64,000 bases of DNA from Desulfobacteraceae bacterium (GTDB taxonomy: Bacteria; Desulfobacterota; Desulfobacteria; Desulfobacterales; Desulfobacteraceae), in NCBI GenBank assembly GCA_016743945.1, contig JADGFI010000008.1:1-64000 (forward strand), given 5' to 3'. The notes beneath the pieces were generated by a model that was given only the letters and a program-made list of their open reading frames with translations, did not search any database and had not been told where the DNA came from. Each line of letters starts with the position of its first letter. The stretch's first letter is position 1. Position numbers and translations under genes: made by a program. Of this stretch, positions 34,252-43,689 are shown in pieces.

Positions 34252-35463
34252 ATGGCCGTCTTATATGAATGGAAAGGGAAGAATCCAAAGGGCAATAAAG
34301 TAAAGGGTGAAATGGAAGCCGAAAGCGCAGATCAGGTTCGGTTAAGCCTCCAGAGAAGAAAGATTACCCCCACAAAGGTTAAAAAGAAACCCAAGGATCT
34401 GTTTGAAAACGTAGAATTTTTACAGCCCAAGGTCAAGGAAACCGATGTTATCATATTTGCCAGACAGTTTTCCACAATGATTGATGCAGGACTCCCCCTG
34501 CTCCAATGCCTGGATATTTTGCAGTCCCAGCAGGAAAACCCCACTTTTAAAAAGAATCTAAAAAAAATCAAAGAATCAGTTGAGTCGGGTGAAACCTTTG
34601 CCGATGCCTTGAAAAAATTTCCAAAAGTTTTTAATGAATTGTTTGTCAACATGATTGCCGCCGGAGAGGCAGGGGGTATATTGGATGTTATCCTGGGCCG
34701 CTTGTCCGCCTATATGGAAAAAATGGCAAAACTCAAAAAACAGGTCAAGGGCGCTATGACCTATCCAGCTATTACCCTTGCTGTTGCCGTTATTGTGGTG
34801 GGCATCATCCTGGTATTTGTTATTCCGGTTTTTGAAGAAATGTTTGCAAGTTTTGGCTCTGCCCTGCCGGTACCGACCCAGATGATCGTGTTCATGAGTA
34901 ACTTTGTAATAGGCAATATCTTGTATATCATCATCGGCCTTATTGGAACCATGTTTTTGATCAAGCGCCTTTATGCAACCAAAAAGGGCCGGGTTTTCAT
35001 GGATGACATGTTCCTGCGGCTTCCGGTCATGGGGATTTTGATCCGAAAAGTGGCTGTTGCAAAATTTACCCGGACGTCCAGCACCATGATTTCCAGTGGG
35101 GTTTCCATCCTGGAAGCCCTTGATATTGTGGCAAAAACATCGGGAAACAAAATTGTGGAGTTTGCTATAAACGATGTTAAAGCAGGGATTTCAGAAGGCC
35201 GGTCCATGGCAGATCCCCTGCTTGAAAGCGGGGTGTTTCCCTCCATGGTCTGTTCCATGATAGCGGTGGGCGAATCCACCGGGGCCCTTGATACCATGCT
35301 AGAAAAAATAGCGGATTTTTATGATGACGAGGTGGATCAGGCCGTTAAAAATCTGACAGATATGATAGAGCCCTTTATGCTGGTTTTCTTAGGTGTCGTG
35401 GTGGGAGGGCTTGTCATTGCCATGTACCTTCCCATTTTCTCAATGGCTGGTGCCATTGGATAA
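34252..35463 (+). CDS. pilC: type IV pilus inner-membrane platform protein PilC (T2SF family)
   Basis: PilC is the inner-membrane platform that couples the pilus motor ATPases to pilin assembly. The 403-residue protein has the N-terminal YEWKGKNPKGNKVKGEMEA region and two T2SF repeats, each with a cytoplasmic helical bundle (FARQFSTMIDAGLPLLQCLDIL; KFTRTSSTMISSGVSILEALDI), and three transmembrane helices (about 170, 220 and 380). GspF is the nearest alternative. The downstream PilS-like kinase supports PilC. Confidence 0.9.
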   Translation: MAVLYEWKGKNPKGNKVKGEMEAESADQVRLSLQRRKITPTKVKKKPKDLFENVEFLQPKVKETDVIIFARQFSTMIDAGLPLLQCLDILQSQQENPTFKKNLKKIKESVESGETFADALKKFPKVFNELFVNMIAAGEAGGILDVILGRLSAYMEKMAKLKKQVKGAMTYPAITLAVAVIVVGIILVFVIPVFEEMFASFGSALPVPTQMIVFMSNFVIGNILYIIIGLIGTMFLIKRLYATKKGRVFMDDMFLRLPVMGILIRKVAVAKFTRTSSTMISSGVSILEALDIVAKTSGNKIVEFAINDVKAGISEGRSMADPLLESGVFPSMVCSMIAVGESTGALDTMLEKIADFYDDEVDQAVKNLTDMIEPFMLVFLGVVVGGLVIAMYLPIFSMAGAIG

Positions 35464-36769
35464 CCGCGTCAAGACAAATTTGTTTCAGGAAAATTCAGAC
35501 CTTTATAATCAGATAAAATGGATCATCCTGGCAAGGGTCGTTTTTGCCATTGTGCTAATTTTCTCCAGTCTGTTTTTTTCCTCTGGAGAAAATCTGCCCC
35601 TCCTCGCCCAGCACTTTTTATCCTTGTACCATTTGGCAGCCGGTGTGCTGGCAGGGTCTATTTTTTATATTTTTTGGCTTAATCAGAAACGAGGGCTGCT
35701 GGTCCTTGCTTATTTCCAAACCATTATGGATACCTTTTTGGTAACAGCCATCATCTTTGTGACCGGCAGTTTTGACAGTGTATTCACCTTTCTTTACCTT
35801 TTGGTCATCATCTATGGATCCATGATTTTGTTTCAAAAAGGCAGCTTTGTCATGGCCACCTTTTCAAGCCTCCAATACGGGCTGTTAATTGAATTGGAGT
35901 ATTATGGGATACTAACTCCCTTCATGGGGCAATACCCGATATCCATTGCCCGGGATGAAACCCAGATCATCTATCGGATTATTATCACCATTGCCGCCTG
36001 CTTTGCCGTGGCAATTCTCTCGGGAATCCTTTCCATCCAACTTAGAAATGCCAGAAAAGATTTAAAAATTACCCAGGAACACCTCAAACGAGTGGAAAAA
36101 ATGTCCGCCATGGATGAGATGATCTCCGGTATTGCCCATGAGATTAAAAACCCCTTGGCCTCTTTATCGGGTTCCATACAGCTTCTCAAAGAAGATACCC
36201 GTCCCGGATCCCATGAAGACAAACTTTTTCAGATCATTTTAAGGGAAACCCAGCGCCTCAAACAGATTACCAATGACATTCGGCTGTTTGCAAAACCCAG
36301 CAAAATAAATGCAAGCCAGGTAGACATGACCCGGGCCATTGAAGATGTTGTGACGCTTTTTTTAAATACCCCTGGGACGACAAAAATCCAAATTGACACG
36401 AAACTGGAAAAATTTATTTTTGTAACCATTGATCCGGTTCACTTGAAACAAATCTTGTGGAATCTTGTTAAAAATGCGGCTGAATCCATTGACGCTGAAG
36501 GTAAAATTATTATCGGCCTGAGTTCACCTCGAAACAAGCGGATCTATTTGACCATCCGGGATAGCGGCAATGGCATTGATCCGGAAAAAGCCAAGCATAT
36601 TTTTGATCCTTTTTATACCACAAAACCCGAAGGAACTGGTCTGGGACTCTCCATAATTCACCGCATCATTGACACCTATGACGGGATGATTGATTTTGAG
36701 TCTATCCCTGGTAAAGGCACCCTTTTTACGATTGTTTTTAAAAATATACTCCCTTTTAACAGCCCGTAA
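35450..36769 (+). CDS. PilS-like membrane sensor histidine kinase
   Basis: Six hydrophobic segments (about residues 15-190) precede a HisKA domain with GIAHEIKNPLASLSGS (phospho-accepting His) and an ATP-binding domain with NAAESI, DSGNGIDPEKAKHIFDPFYTTKPEGTGLGLSI. The topology resembles PilS, which senses pilin in the membrane and drives PilR. No PilR-type response regulator is adjacent. The start is uncertain: a GTG at 35450 inside the end of pilC is used because it avoids the longer overlap, but a TTG at 35456 is possible. Confidence 0.85.
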   Translation: MPLDNRVKTNLFQENSDLYNQIKWIILARVVFAIVLIFSSLFFSSGENLPLLAQHFLSLYHLAAGVLAGSIFYIFWLNQKRGLLVLAYFQTIMDTFLVTAIIFVTGSFDSVFTFLYLLVIIYGSMILFQKGSFVMATFSSLQYGLLIELEYYGILTPFMGQYPISIARDETQIIYRIIITIAACFAVAILSGILSIQLRNARKDLKITQEHLKRVEKMSAMDEMISGIAHEIKNPLASLSGSIQLLKEDTRPGSHEDKLFQIILRETQRLKQITNDIRLFAKPSKINASQVDMTRAIEDVVTLFLNTPGTTKIQIDTKLEKFIFVTIDPVHLKQILWNLVKNAAESIDAEGKIIIGLSSPRNKRIYLTIRDSGNGIDPEKAKHIFDPFYTTKPEGTGLGLSIIHRIIDTYDGMIDFESIPGKGTLFTIVFKNILPFNSP

Positions 36770-36888
36770 CAAAATCCAAGAGCACAACAAAATCTTGACA
36801 ATTCAAGGCAAATCAGGATATTTACTAATGTTTTGGCATAAAATTTAATATCGGGTCATTAGAAATGACCTGTTAAACTAAAAAAAAT

Positions 36889-36930
36889 AAATAAAAGCAA
36901 TTAAATAAAAGCAATTAATTAAAAGCATTG
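36889..36930. repeat. 14-bp tandem repeat, three copies, before lysS
   Basis: AAATAAAAGCAATT is present at 36889-36902 and 36903-36916, with a degenerate third copy at 36917-36930, ending six bases before the lysS start codon. Confidence 0.8.
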
Positions 36931-36935
36931 AGGCT

Positions 36936-38420
36936 ATGGATAAAATAAGCAAGCTGTTACAGGTTCGAAAAGAAAAGATAAATGAATTAAGGGAAAGCGG
37001 TGTTTCCCTTTATCCCAATGATTTTAAACCCTCTGATTCGGTCTGTGTGGTAAAAGAAGTTGTTCTTGAAGAACCGGAAACTCTGGGCGAGGAAGGCAGA
37101 CAATTCACCCTGGCCGGCAGAATGATGGCCATTAATAAAATGGGAAAATCATCCTTTATTCGGTTTAAGGACGGGTCTGAGCAAATGCAGGCTTATATTC
37201 AAAAAGACAGGGTGGGTGATACGACCTATGCCATGTTTAAAAAACTGGATATTGGTGACTTTATAGGCGTTACAGGACCTTTGTTCCAAACACGAACCGG
37301 AGAATGGACACTGCTTGCAACAAAATTACGGCTTTTATCCAAGGCGGTTCGGCCCCTTCCTGAAAAATTTCATGGCATAACGGATCCTGAAAAAAGATAC
37401 CGGCAGCGCTACTTGGATCTGATCATGAATGAACACTCCCGGGATATTTTCCTGAAAAGAAGCCTGATTGTGGCAGCCATGCGCAGATTTTTTGAAGATA
37501 AAGGATTCATGGAAGTGGAAACCCCCATGATGCAGCCCATGGCAGGAGGTGCCGAAGCGACTCCCTTTAAGACCTGGCACAATGCACTGGGAATGGAACT
37601 TTTTTTGCGGATCGCACCGGAACTTTATCTGAAACGTCTGGTGGTTGGCGGGTTTGAAAAAGTATTCGAAATCAATCGAAATTTCAGGAATGAAGGGGTT
37701 TCCACCCGGCATAACCCGGAATTTACCATGGTGGAATTCTACCAGGCCTATGCCAATTATGAAAATCTCATGGATCTGACAGAAGAGATGTTCGAATCCA
37801 TTGTTAAACAGGTTCACACAACATCCCAAATTAATTATCAGGGAGAGACCATTGACTTTTCAAAGGGATGGAAACGAATTCCCATGATTGAATCCCTTTC
37901 AGCCATTGGCGGCATCGATCCTGCCATTGTCACTGATACCCAGGCCCTTTTAAAATTTGCTGAGGAGTCCAAAATCCCCATCACGAAAAAAGACCGTCAT
38001 GGAAAGATTCTTACCAAACTTTTTGATACCCTGGTAGAACCCAAGCTGATCCAGCCCACATTTATCACGGGATATCCCGTTGAAGTATCACCCCTTTCCC
38101 GAAAATCCGATACCGATCCTGAACTGACCGACCGATTTGAACTCTTTATTGCCGGAAGGGAAATTGCCAATGGGTTTTCTGAAATTAATGATCCCCAAGA
38201 CCAGTATGAACGTTTTATGATGCAGGCCCGTCAACGGGATGAGGGGAATCCTGAAGCCCATATGATGGATTCAGAATATGTTGAGGCCCTTGAATATGGT
38301 ATGCCGCCAACCGCTGGTGAAGGCATTGGCATTGATCGTCTGGTTATGCTGTTAACCGATTCAGCCTCCATCAGAGAAGTGATTCTTTTCCCCCATATGA
38401 AACACAATTCCCAAGACTAA
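36936..38420 (+). CDS. lysS: lysyl-tRNA synthetase, class II
   Basis: Charges tRNA-Lys. An N-terminal OB-fold anticodon-binding domain (about residues 55-145) precedes the class II core: motif 1 around FLKRSLIVAAMRRFFEDKGFMEVETPMM, motif 2 RNFRNEGVSTRHNPEFTMVEFYQAY and motif 3 GIGIDRLVMLLT. At 494 residues it is the normal length. Its stop is directly adjacent to the lolC start, so it may be the first gene of the envelope operon. Confidence 0.96.
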   Translation: MDKISKLLQVRKEKINELRESGVSLYPNDFKPSDSVCVVKEVVLEEPETLGEEGRQFTLAGRMMAINKMGKSSFIRFKDGSEQMQAYIQKDRVGDTTYAMFKKLDIGDFIGVTGPLFQTRTGEWTLLATKLRLLSKAVRPLPEKFHGITDPEKRYRQRYLDLIMNEHSRDIFLKRSLIVAAMRRFFEDKGFMEVETPMMQPMAGGAEATPFKTWHNALGMELFLRIAPELYLKRLVVGGFEKVFEINRNFRNEGVSTRHNPEFTMVEFYQAYANYENLMDLTEEMFESIVKQVHTTSQINYQGETIDFSKGWKRIPMIESLSAIGGIDPAIVTDTQALLKFAEESKIPITKKDRHGKILTKLFDTLVEPKLIQPTFITGYPVEVSPLSRKSDTDPELTDRFELFIAGREIANGFSEINDPQDQYERFMMQARQRDEGNPEAHMMDSEYVEALEYGMPPTAGEGIGIDRLVMLLTDSASIREVILFPHMKHNSQD

Positions 38421-39668
38421 ATGGCTGTTGAATTTTTCATAGCAGGAAAATACCTGAGGGCCAAAAGAAAAGAGGGATTTATTTCCCTGATTACCTTTCT
38501 TGCTGTGGCCGGCGTCATGGTAGGTGTAATGGCACTTGTGGTGGTCATAGCGGTTATGAGTGGCGCTGAAAACCAATTTAGAAAACAGATTCTGGGTCTT
38601 GAACCCCATATCCTGGTAATGAATTACAAGGGCAGTTATGACAACTATGGACCATTGATAGCGTCCCTGGAGGACAATCCCCATATCAAAGAGATATCCC
38701 CCATCCTTTTTGGTCAGGCCATGATACGGACATCCCATTCTTTTTCCGGTGTCATGGTGAGAGGGATCACCCCGGAAAATGGATCTCCTCTGATCAAGGG
38801 ATTTACCCCGGCTCAGCTTGAAGAAGCACTGGGCCCCAATCTTAGAACAGGTCTTAAAATAAATACAAAAACCCATACGCTACCGGGTATTATTCTGGGG
38901 AAAGCACTGGCAAACTCCGTGGGGGTGATCAAGGGAGACAAGGTTATTTTGATGTCCTCCAAAAGTTTCATCTCTCCCATTGGTCAGATCCCGTCCATGA
39001 AACGATTTATTGTGAAGGGGACTTTTGAATCCGGCATGTCCGAATACGACAGCATGCTGGCCTATGTTCACCTGGGACAGGCGCAGCAGCTCGTCTCTGC
39101 CAAGGATAAAATTTCCGCCATCGGTATCTGGGTGGATGATGTTTTCAAGGTGAAGCAGATCCGGGAAGAATATTTTAATTTTATCGAATATCCCTTTTAT
39201 GTTCGGGACTGGATGGATATCAACCAGAGCCTTTTCTCTGCTTTAAAACTTGAAAAAACAGCCATGTTCATTATTTTAACCCTGATTATACTGGTGGCAG
39301 CCTTTAATATTGCCAGCGCATTGATCATGATGGTCATGGAAAAATCAAAAGATATTGCCGTGCTCAAGGCAATGGGGGCTACTCATACCATTATCAGGCG
39401 CATTTTTATTATCAAGGGAATGATCATTGGCATTTTTGGTACATTCCTAGGGACCCTTTTCGGGGTGATTGTCTGCTTTTTTTTAAAAAAATACGATTTT
39501 ATCCAGCTTCCTGATGCCTATCCATTTTCAAAGTTGCCGGTACAATTGGAGACCATGGATGTGTTGATTATTTCAGGTTCTGCCATTCTTATTTGTTTTA
39601 TCTCCACCTTGTATCCCTCCTATAAGGCATCCAAAATGGATCCCGTCGAGGCTATTCGCTATGGATAA
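38421..39668 (+). CDS. lolC: lipoprotein-releasing ABC transporter permease LolC/E type
   Basis: Membrane part of the system that extracts outer-membrane lipoproteins from the inner membrane and passes them to LolA. One N-terminal helix (about 20-45), a large periplasmic MacB-like domain (about 50-265) and three C-terminal FtsX-type helices. The KSKDIAVLKAMGATHTIIRRIF coupling helix contacts the ATPase. Only one permease gene is present here, so a LolC/LolE or LolF homodimer-type arrangement is likely. The gene begins immediately after the lysS stop and overlaps lolD by 8 bases. Confidence 0.92.
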   Translation: MAVEFFIAGKYLRAKRKEGFISLITFLAVAGVMVGVMALVVVIAVMSGAENQFRKQILGLEPHILVMNYKGSYDNYGPLIASLEDNPHIKEISPILFGQAMIRTSHSFSGVMVRGITPENGSPLIKGFTPAQLEEALGPNLRTGLKINTKTHTLPGIILGKALANSVGVIKGDKVILMSSKSFISPIGQIPSMKRFIVKGTFESGMSEYDSMLAYVHLGQAQQLVSAKDKISAIGIWVDDVFKVKQIREEYFNFIEYPFYVRDWMDINQSLFSALKLEKTAMFIILTLIILVAAFNIASALIMMVMEKSKDIAVLKAMGATHTIIRRIFIIKGMIIGIFGTFLGTLFGVIVCFFLKKYDFIQLPDAYPFSKLPVQLETMDVLIISGSAILICFISTLYPSYKASKMDPVEAIRYG

Positions 39669-40353
39669 TTTGGTGGGTGACCCTTTGATCAGCCTTGAAG
39701 GCGTCAGTAAGCAGTTTAACAGCAGAACTGCTACGTTAGAGATTTTAAAGGAAAGCAATTTTCAGATTTATCGTGGCGAGACCATTGCTGTGGTCGGGCC
39801 TTCCGGTATTGGAAAATCAACCCTGCTGAACATTATCGGCACCCTTGATAAACCGGAAACAGGTAAGCTTTTATACCAGGGCCAGGACCTTTTTGCTCTA
39901 AATGATGAACGACTGGCCCGATTCCGGAACGCACAGATTGGATTTGTCTTCCAATTTCATTATCTGCTCCAGGGATTTACAGCCATAGAAAATGTTATTA
40001 TCCCCGGATTGATTGCCAGGATGGATAAAAAAAATATTGAAAAACAGGCGGCTAAATTGCTTGAACGAGTCGGGCTTGATTCCCGGCGCACCCAACGGGT
40101 TGAGGACCTCTCTGGAGGGGAACAACAACGGGTGGCCATTGCAAGGGCCCTTGTAATGGAACCGGAATTGCTCCTTGCCGACGAACCCACGGGCAATCTG
40201 GATCAAAAAAATAGTGACAGTGTCCATGCCTTGTTGAATGAGCTGAATAAAGAGCTTAATATGACGGTTATTGTGGTCACCCATAACAACAAATTTGCCA
40301 AAATGATGGAAAGAACGGTCACCCTTCATGGAGGTGAAATCGTATCGGCATGA
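39661..40353 (+). CDS. lolD: lipoprotein-releasing ABC transporter ATPase
   Basis: ATP-binding subunit for LolC. Walker [11 protein letters not shown]-loop [18 protein letters not shown], signature [15 protein letters not shown], Walker [13 protein letters not shown] and switch VTHNNKFA are all intact. The 230-residue length and [12 protein letters not shown] fit the LolD/MacB branch. Expected to act in the cytoplasm on the LolC permease. Confidence 0.94.
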   Translation: MDNLVGDPLISLEGVSKQFNSRTATLEILKESNFQIYRGETIAVVGPSGIGKSTLLNIIGTLDKPETGKLLYQGQDLFALNDERLARFRNAQIGFVFQFHYLLQGFTAIENVIIPGLIARMDKKNIEKQAAKLLERVGLDSRRTQRVEDLSGGEQQRVAIARALVMEPELLLADEPTGNLDQKNSDSVHALLNELNKELNMTVIVVTHNNKFAKMMERTVTLHGGEIVSA

Positions 40354-40390
40354 ATTTAAAAGGAACCACTTTTGGAAAAGCCCCTAGGAT

Positions 40391-40447
40391 AAATAAAATG
40401 GTGAAAATAAATTGGTGAAAATAAAATGATGAAAAATAAAATGATGA
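40391..40447. repeat. bamA: 14-bp tandem repeat (four units) covering the bamA translation start
   Basis: Units at 40391-40404, 40405-40418, 40419-40432 and 40433-40447 share the pattern AAATAAAATGGTGA. Each contributes a GGTGA/GATGA purine site followed seven bases later by ATG or TTG, so ribosome binding site plus start codon are duplicated in series. The ATG at 40426 and that at 40441 are in the bamA frame; one at 40398 is out of frame and opens a six-codon ORF. Confidence 0.85.
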
Positions 40448-43107
40448 AACAAGCCTTAAGATTGACATGTATTGTTTATTTATTCCTGATCAGCAATTTA
40501 TCAGCCGAGCAGCAGGTCTCTGTGGCTATTTTCCCTTTTTCGATTCAAGTTAACCAAAGCAAAAACCTGGCCGATGGACAGGCCAATAGAAAGATAAGTG
40601 ACACCCTGGCGTCAATGCTCAAGGAAAAGCTTGAAAAGGATGGCGCCAAAGTTGTTTTTGTACAGGATTTTTCTGACAAGGAAGCGTGGACCTATTCACA
40701 ATTTCGTCAGGAAGGTATCAAACTGGGTGTCGATAGAATTATAACGGGGACTATTTTTATGGCTGGGCAAAGGCTTAGTCTTGATGCCCAGATGCACAAT
40801 ATTTATGAAAAACATCCCCCAGTAACTTTTTTTTCCCAGGCTCAAAGCATTGAAACCCTTTCTTTGGCTGCAACAGAACTGGGAAAAGAGATCACAGGAG
40901 AACTTTTCCATAAAAAAATCATCTCCAGTATTTCTGTTAAGGGGAATAAACGAGTTGAAGCAGACGCTATTTCACGGGTGGTGACCTCCAAACCCGGAGA
41001 ACTCTTAAATTCTGATACCTTGTCCCAGGATCTTGCCCTTATTTATAAAATGGGTTTTTTCGACAATGTAATTGTTGAAAAGAAAAAACTGGATCGAGGG
41101 GTTGAGATTATATTTGCGGTAAAAGAAAAACCAAGTGTTCGAAATATCAAATTTAAAGGCAATGATGTGTATAAGGATGAAGAATTGTTTGAGGTAGTGG
41201 ACACTACCACTGGCTCCATCTTAAATATTTACAAGATCAACAATGATGTGGAAAAAATAAAACGGCTATACACAGAAAAAAATTATCATAATTGTAGAAT
41301 TAAATATGAAATAAAGTCACTTAAAAACGACCAGGCTGACATCGTTCTCCGCATCGATGAGGGTCAAAAGATTAAGATTGAATCCATTTCTTTTGACGGT
41401 AACCAGCATTTTGATGACGACGATATAAAAGATGTGATGCAAACATCGGAAAAAGGTTTCTGGTCCATTATTACCTCGTCTGGAGATCTAAAGGAACCCG
41501 AACTTGACAATGACGTAATCCGCATTGAATCCTTGTATAAAAATAATGGATTCATTGATGTAAAAGTTTCTGATGCGCAAGTTTCCCTTTTGGAAGAGAG
41601 TATTACCATCAGCTTTAAAATAGATGAAGGCGGTCAGTATAAAATAGGGACCATTGACATTGCAGGCGATATTCTTACCACCAAAGAAGCCTTGATTGGC
41701 GGGATGGTATCAACTCAATCAGATCTTTATAATCGGGAACTTATCCGCAAAGATTTGCTCGCCCTGACCGATTTGTATTCAAACCAGGGATATGCCAATG
41801 TAAATGTGGCGCCTCTAATTAAGAAAGACGAAGAAAACAAAACGGTCAATATTTCATTTAAAATTGCCAAGGGCGAATTGGTATATTTTAACCGAATTAA
41901 TATCACAGGTAATTCAAAAACCCGGGATAAGGTTATTCGCCGGGAAATGGCGGTCCAGGAGCAGGGCCGTTTCAGCATGGCCGGCATCCAAAGGAGCCAC
42001 CGGAATCTGGGGGTAAAAGAATATTTTCAGAATGTTGACATCAAACCTGTCATGACGGATAAGCCAAACCAGCGGAACCTGGAGGTAAAGGTGGAGGAAA
42101 AGGCCACGGGAAACTTTTCCTTTGGCGGTGGTTTCAGCAGTGATGATGGTCCCTACGGTCAGGTTTCCGTGGAAGAGCGAAATCTCTTCGGTAAAGGCCA
42201 GAATCTCAAACTCATGGCAAAAGTATCCGCTTCTGCTGCCCTTTACAACATAGGCTTTACCGAGCCCTGGTTTCTTGATATGCCCATATCTGCCGGAACC
42301 GACCTGTACAAGTGGGAAAAAGAATACGACTACTATGACAAGGACGCTCTGGGGCTTACCCTTAGGGCAGGATTTCGGCAGTTTTGGGATTACACGGCCA
42401 TTGGCCTCGAATATAATATTGAAGATTTTGAGATTTATGATGTCCAAAAAGACTATACAAGGGTAAGAGATGGGAACTATTTAACCTCCAGCATCAAACC
42501 CTTTATCACCTATGATTCACGGGATCATTATTTTTTGCCCACGGAAGGGGCCATCCATAAAGCCTCGGTCCAGTATGCCGGTGAATTTATAGGCGGTGAG
42601 ATCGATTTTACCAAATACCAATTGGAGTCGGGACTATTTTTCCCCGTTTTCTGGAAATTTACAGGAGCTGCCCACGCCAAGCTGGGGTATCTGGATGACA
42701 GGACAGACGACAACACGGATATCGACTGGGAACGGTTTTACCTTGGCGGTATTAATTCCATCAGGGGATTTTCTCAATATGATATAAATAATACGCCCGC
42801 AGGAGAGACTATTGAACAGGGCGGGGAAAAATCTGTTCAGTTTAATTTTGAACTGATTTTCCCTATTCAGGAAGATATGGGGGTGGCAGGGGTGCTCTTT
42901 TATGATAGAGGGGATGTATACGGATCCAGCCAGAATATTGATCTTCTTGACCAATATTCCACTGCTGGTTTTGAACTTCGCTGGAATTCTCCCATGGGGC
43001 CCATACGATTGGCATATGGAGTCGTCATAGAAGGCGCTGCAGGCGGAAATTTTAGAAAAGAAACAGGTGACGGACAATTTGATTTTTCAATTGGTGCATT
43101 TTTCTAG
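40426..43107 (+). CDS. bamA: outer membrane protein assembly factor BamA with an extra N-terminal domain
   Basis: Core of the outer-membrane beta-barrel insertion machine. A signal peptide (about residues 5-27) is followed by a ~130-residue domain (VAIFPFSIQ to ITGELF) resembling TolB-N or CsgG-like alpha/beta folds, then about five POTRA repeats (about 165-500; SSISVKGNKRVEADAISRVV, RNIKFKGNDVYKDEELFEVV and others), then the Omp85 barrel to the end with GFSSDDGPYGQVSVEERNL and the lid-like DWERFYLGGINSIRGF containing RGF. Length 893 exceeds E. coli BamA (~810) because of the extra domain. The exact start is uncertain. Confidence 0.92.
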   Translation: MMKNKMMKQALRLTCIVYLFLISNLSAEQQVSVAIFPFSIQVNQSKNLADGQANRKISDTLASMLKEKLEKDGAKVVFVQDFSDKEAWTYSQFRQEGIKLGVDRIITGTIFMAGQRLSLDAQMHNIYEKHPPVTFFSQAQSIETLSLAATELGKEITGELFHKKIISSISVKGNKRVEADAISRVVTSKPGELLNSDTLSQDLALIYKMGFFDNVIVEKKKLDRGVEIIFAVKEKPSVRNIKFKGNDVYKDEELFEVVDTTTGSILNIYKINNDVEKIKRLYTEKNYHNCRIKYEIKSLKNDQADIVLRIDEGQKIKIESISFDGNQHFDDDDIKDVMQTSEKGFWSIITSSGDLKEPELDNDVIRIESLYKNNGFIDVKVSDAQVSLLEESITISFKIDEGGQYKIGTIDIAGDILTTKEALIGGMVSTQSDLYNRELIRKDLLALTDLYSNQGYANVNVAPLIKKDEENKTVNISFKIAKGELVYFNRINITGNSKTRDKVIRREMAVQEQGRFSMAGIQRSHRNLGVKEYFQNVDIKPVMTDKPNQRNLEVKVEEKATGNFSFGGGFSSDDGPYGQVSVEERNLFGKGQNLKLMAKVSASAALYNIGFTEPWFLDMPISAGTDLYKWEKEYDYYDKDALGLTLRAGFRQFWDYTAIGLEYNIEDFEIYDVQKDYTRVRDGNYLTSSIKPFITYDSRDHYFLPTEGAIHKASVQYAGEFIGGEIDFTKYQLESGLFFPVFWKFTGAAHAKLGYLDDRTDDNTDIDWERFYLGGINSIRGFSQYDINNTPAGETIEQGGEKSVQFNFELIFPIQEDMGVAGVLFYDRGDVYGSSQNIDLLDQYSTAGFELRWNSPMGPIRLAYGVVIEGAAGGNFRKETGDGQFDFSIGAFF

Positions 43108-43143
43108 TTATTTTTATAAACACACACAAGTTTGGAGGTAAAG

Positions 43144-43674
43144 ATGAAACGAATTTTAATTGCAATCATAACACTGGCATTTGTTGCCATTACGCCCCTG
43201 GCATTTGCCGCAGACGTGGCTAAAATTGGAGTGGTTGATTTTGAACGGGTCCTCAAGGAATCCAGTGCCGGAAAACTGACCCAGAAGGACCTGAGGAAAA
43301 AAGGGGAAGGATTCCAAGGCAAACTCAAAAAAGAAAAAGATTCCCTGGATGCCATCTCCAAAGCGTTTGAAAGAGAAGCCCTTGTTTTAAGTCCGGAGAA
43401 AAAAAGAGAAAAGGAACGGGAATTTCGAATCCGGGTCAATGATTTTAAAAAAATGCAGGAAGACTATACCAAAGAATTAAGACGTATCGAAATTGAACTT
43501 ATCAACAAGATGCAAAAAGATGTCTTTAAAATTGCCAATGACATGGGCAAACAAGATGGCTTCTTATTGATCATTGAACGAAAGACTGCCGGTGTAATCT
43601 ACATGCCATCCAAGGTTGATATTACCGATATGCTGATTACAAAATACAATGCCAAGGTTGCAAAAAAGGAATAA
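43144..43674 (+). CDS. skp: OmpH/Skp-family periplasmic chaperone
   Basis: Periplasmic holdase that keeps unfolded outer-membrane proteins soluble before BamA. A signal peptide ends at AFAAD (about residue 22). Strand sequence KIGVVDFERVL and a long central helical hairpin (about 45-125) rich in Lys/Glu correspond to the Skp tentacles; the C-terminal strand region returns to the trimer body. The start at 43144 has a GGAGG site; the longer TTG start lies inside that site. Its position just after bamA is the conserved one. Confidence 0.9.
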   Translation: MKRILIAIITLAFVAITPLAFAADVAKIGVVDFERVLKESSAGKLTQKDLRKKGEGFQGKLKKEKDSLDAISKAFEREALVLSPEKKREKEREFRIRVNDFKKMQEDYTKELRRIEIELINKMQKDVFKIANDMGKQDGFLLIIERKTAGVIYMPSKVDITDMLITKYNAKVAKKE

Positions 43675-43689
43675 AAAAACGTATTCTCA

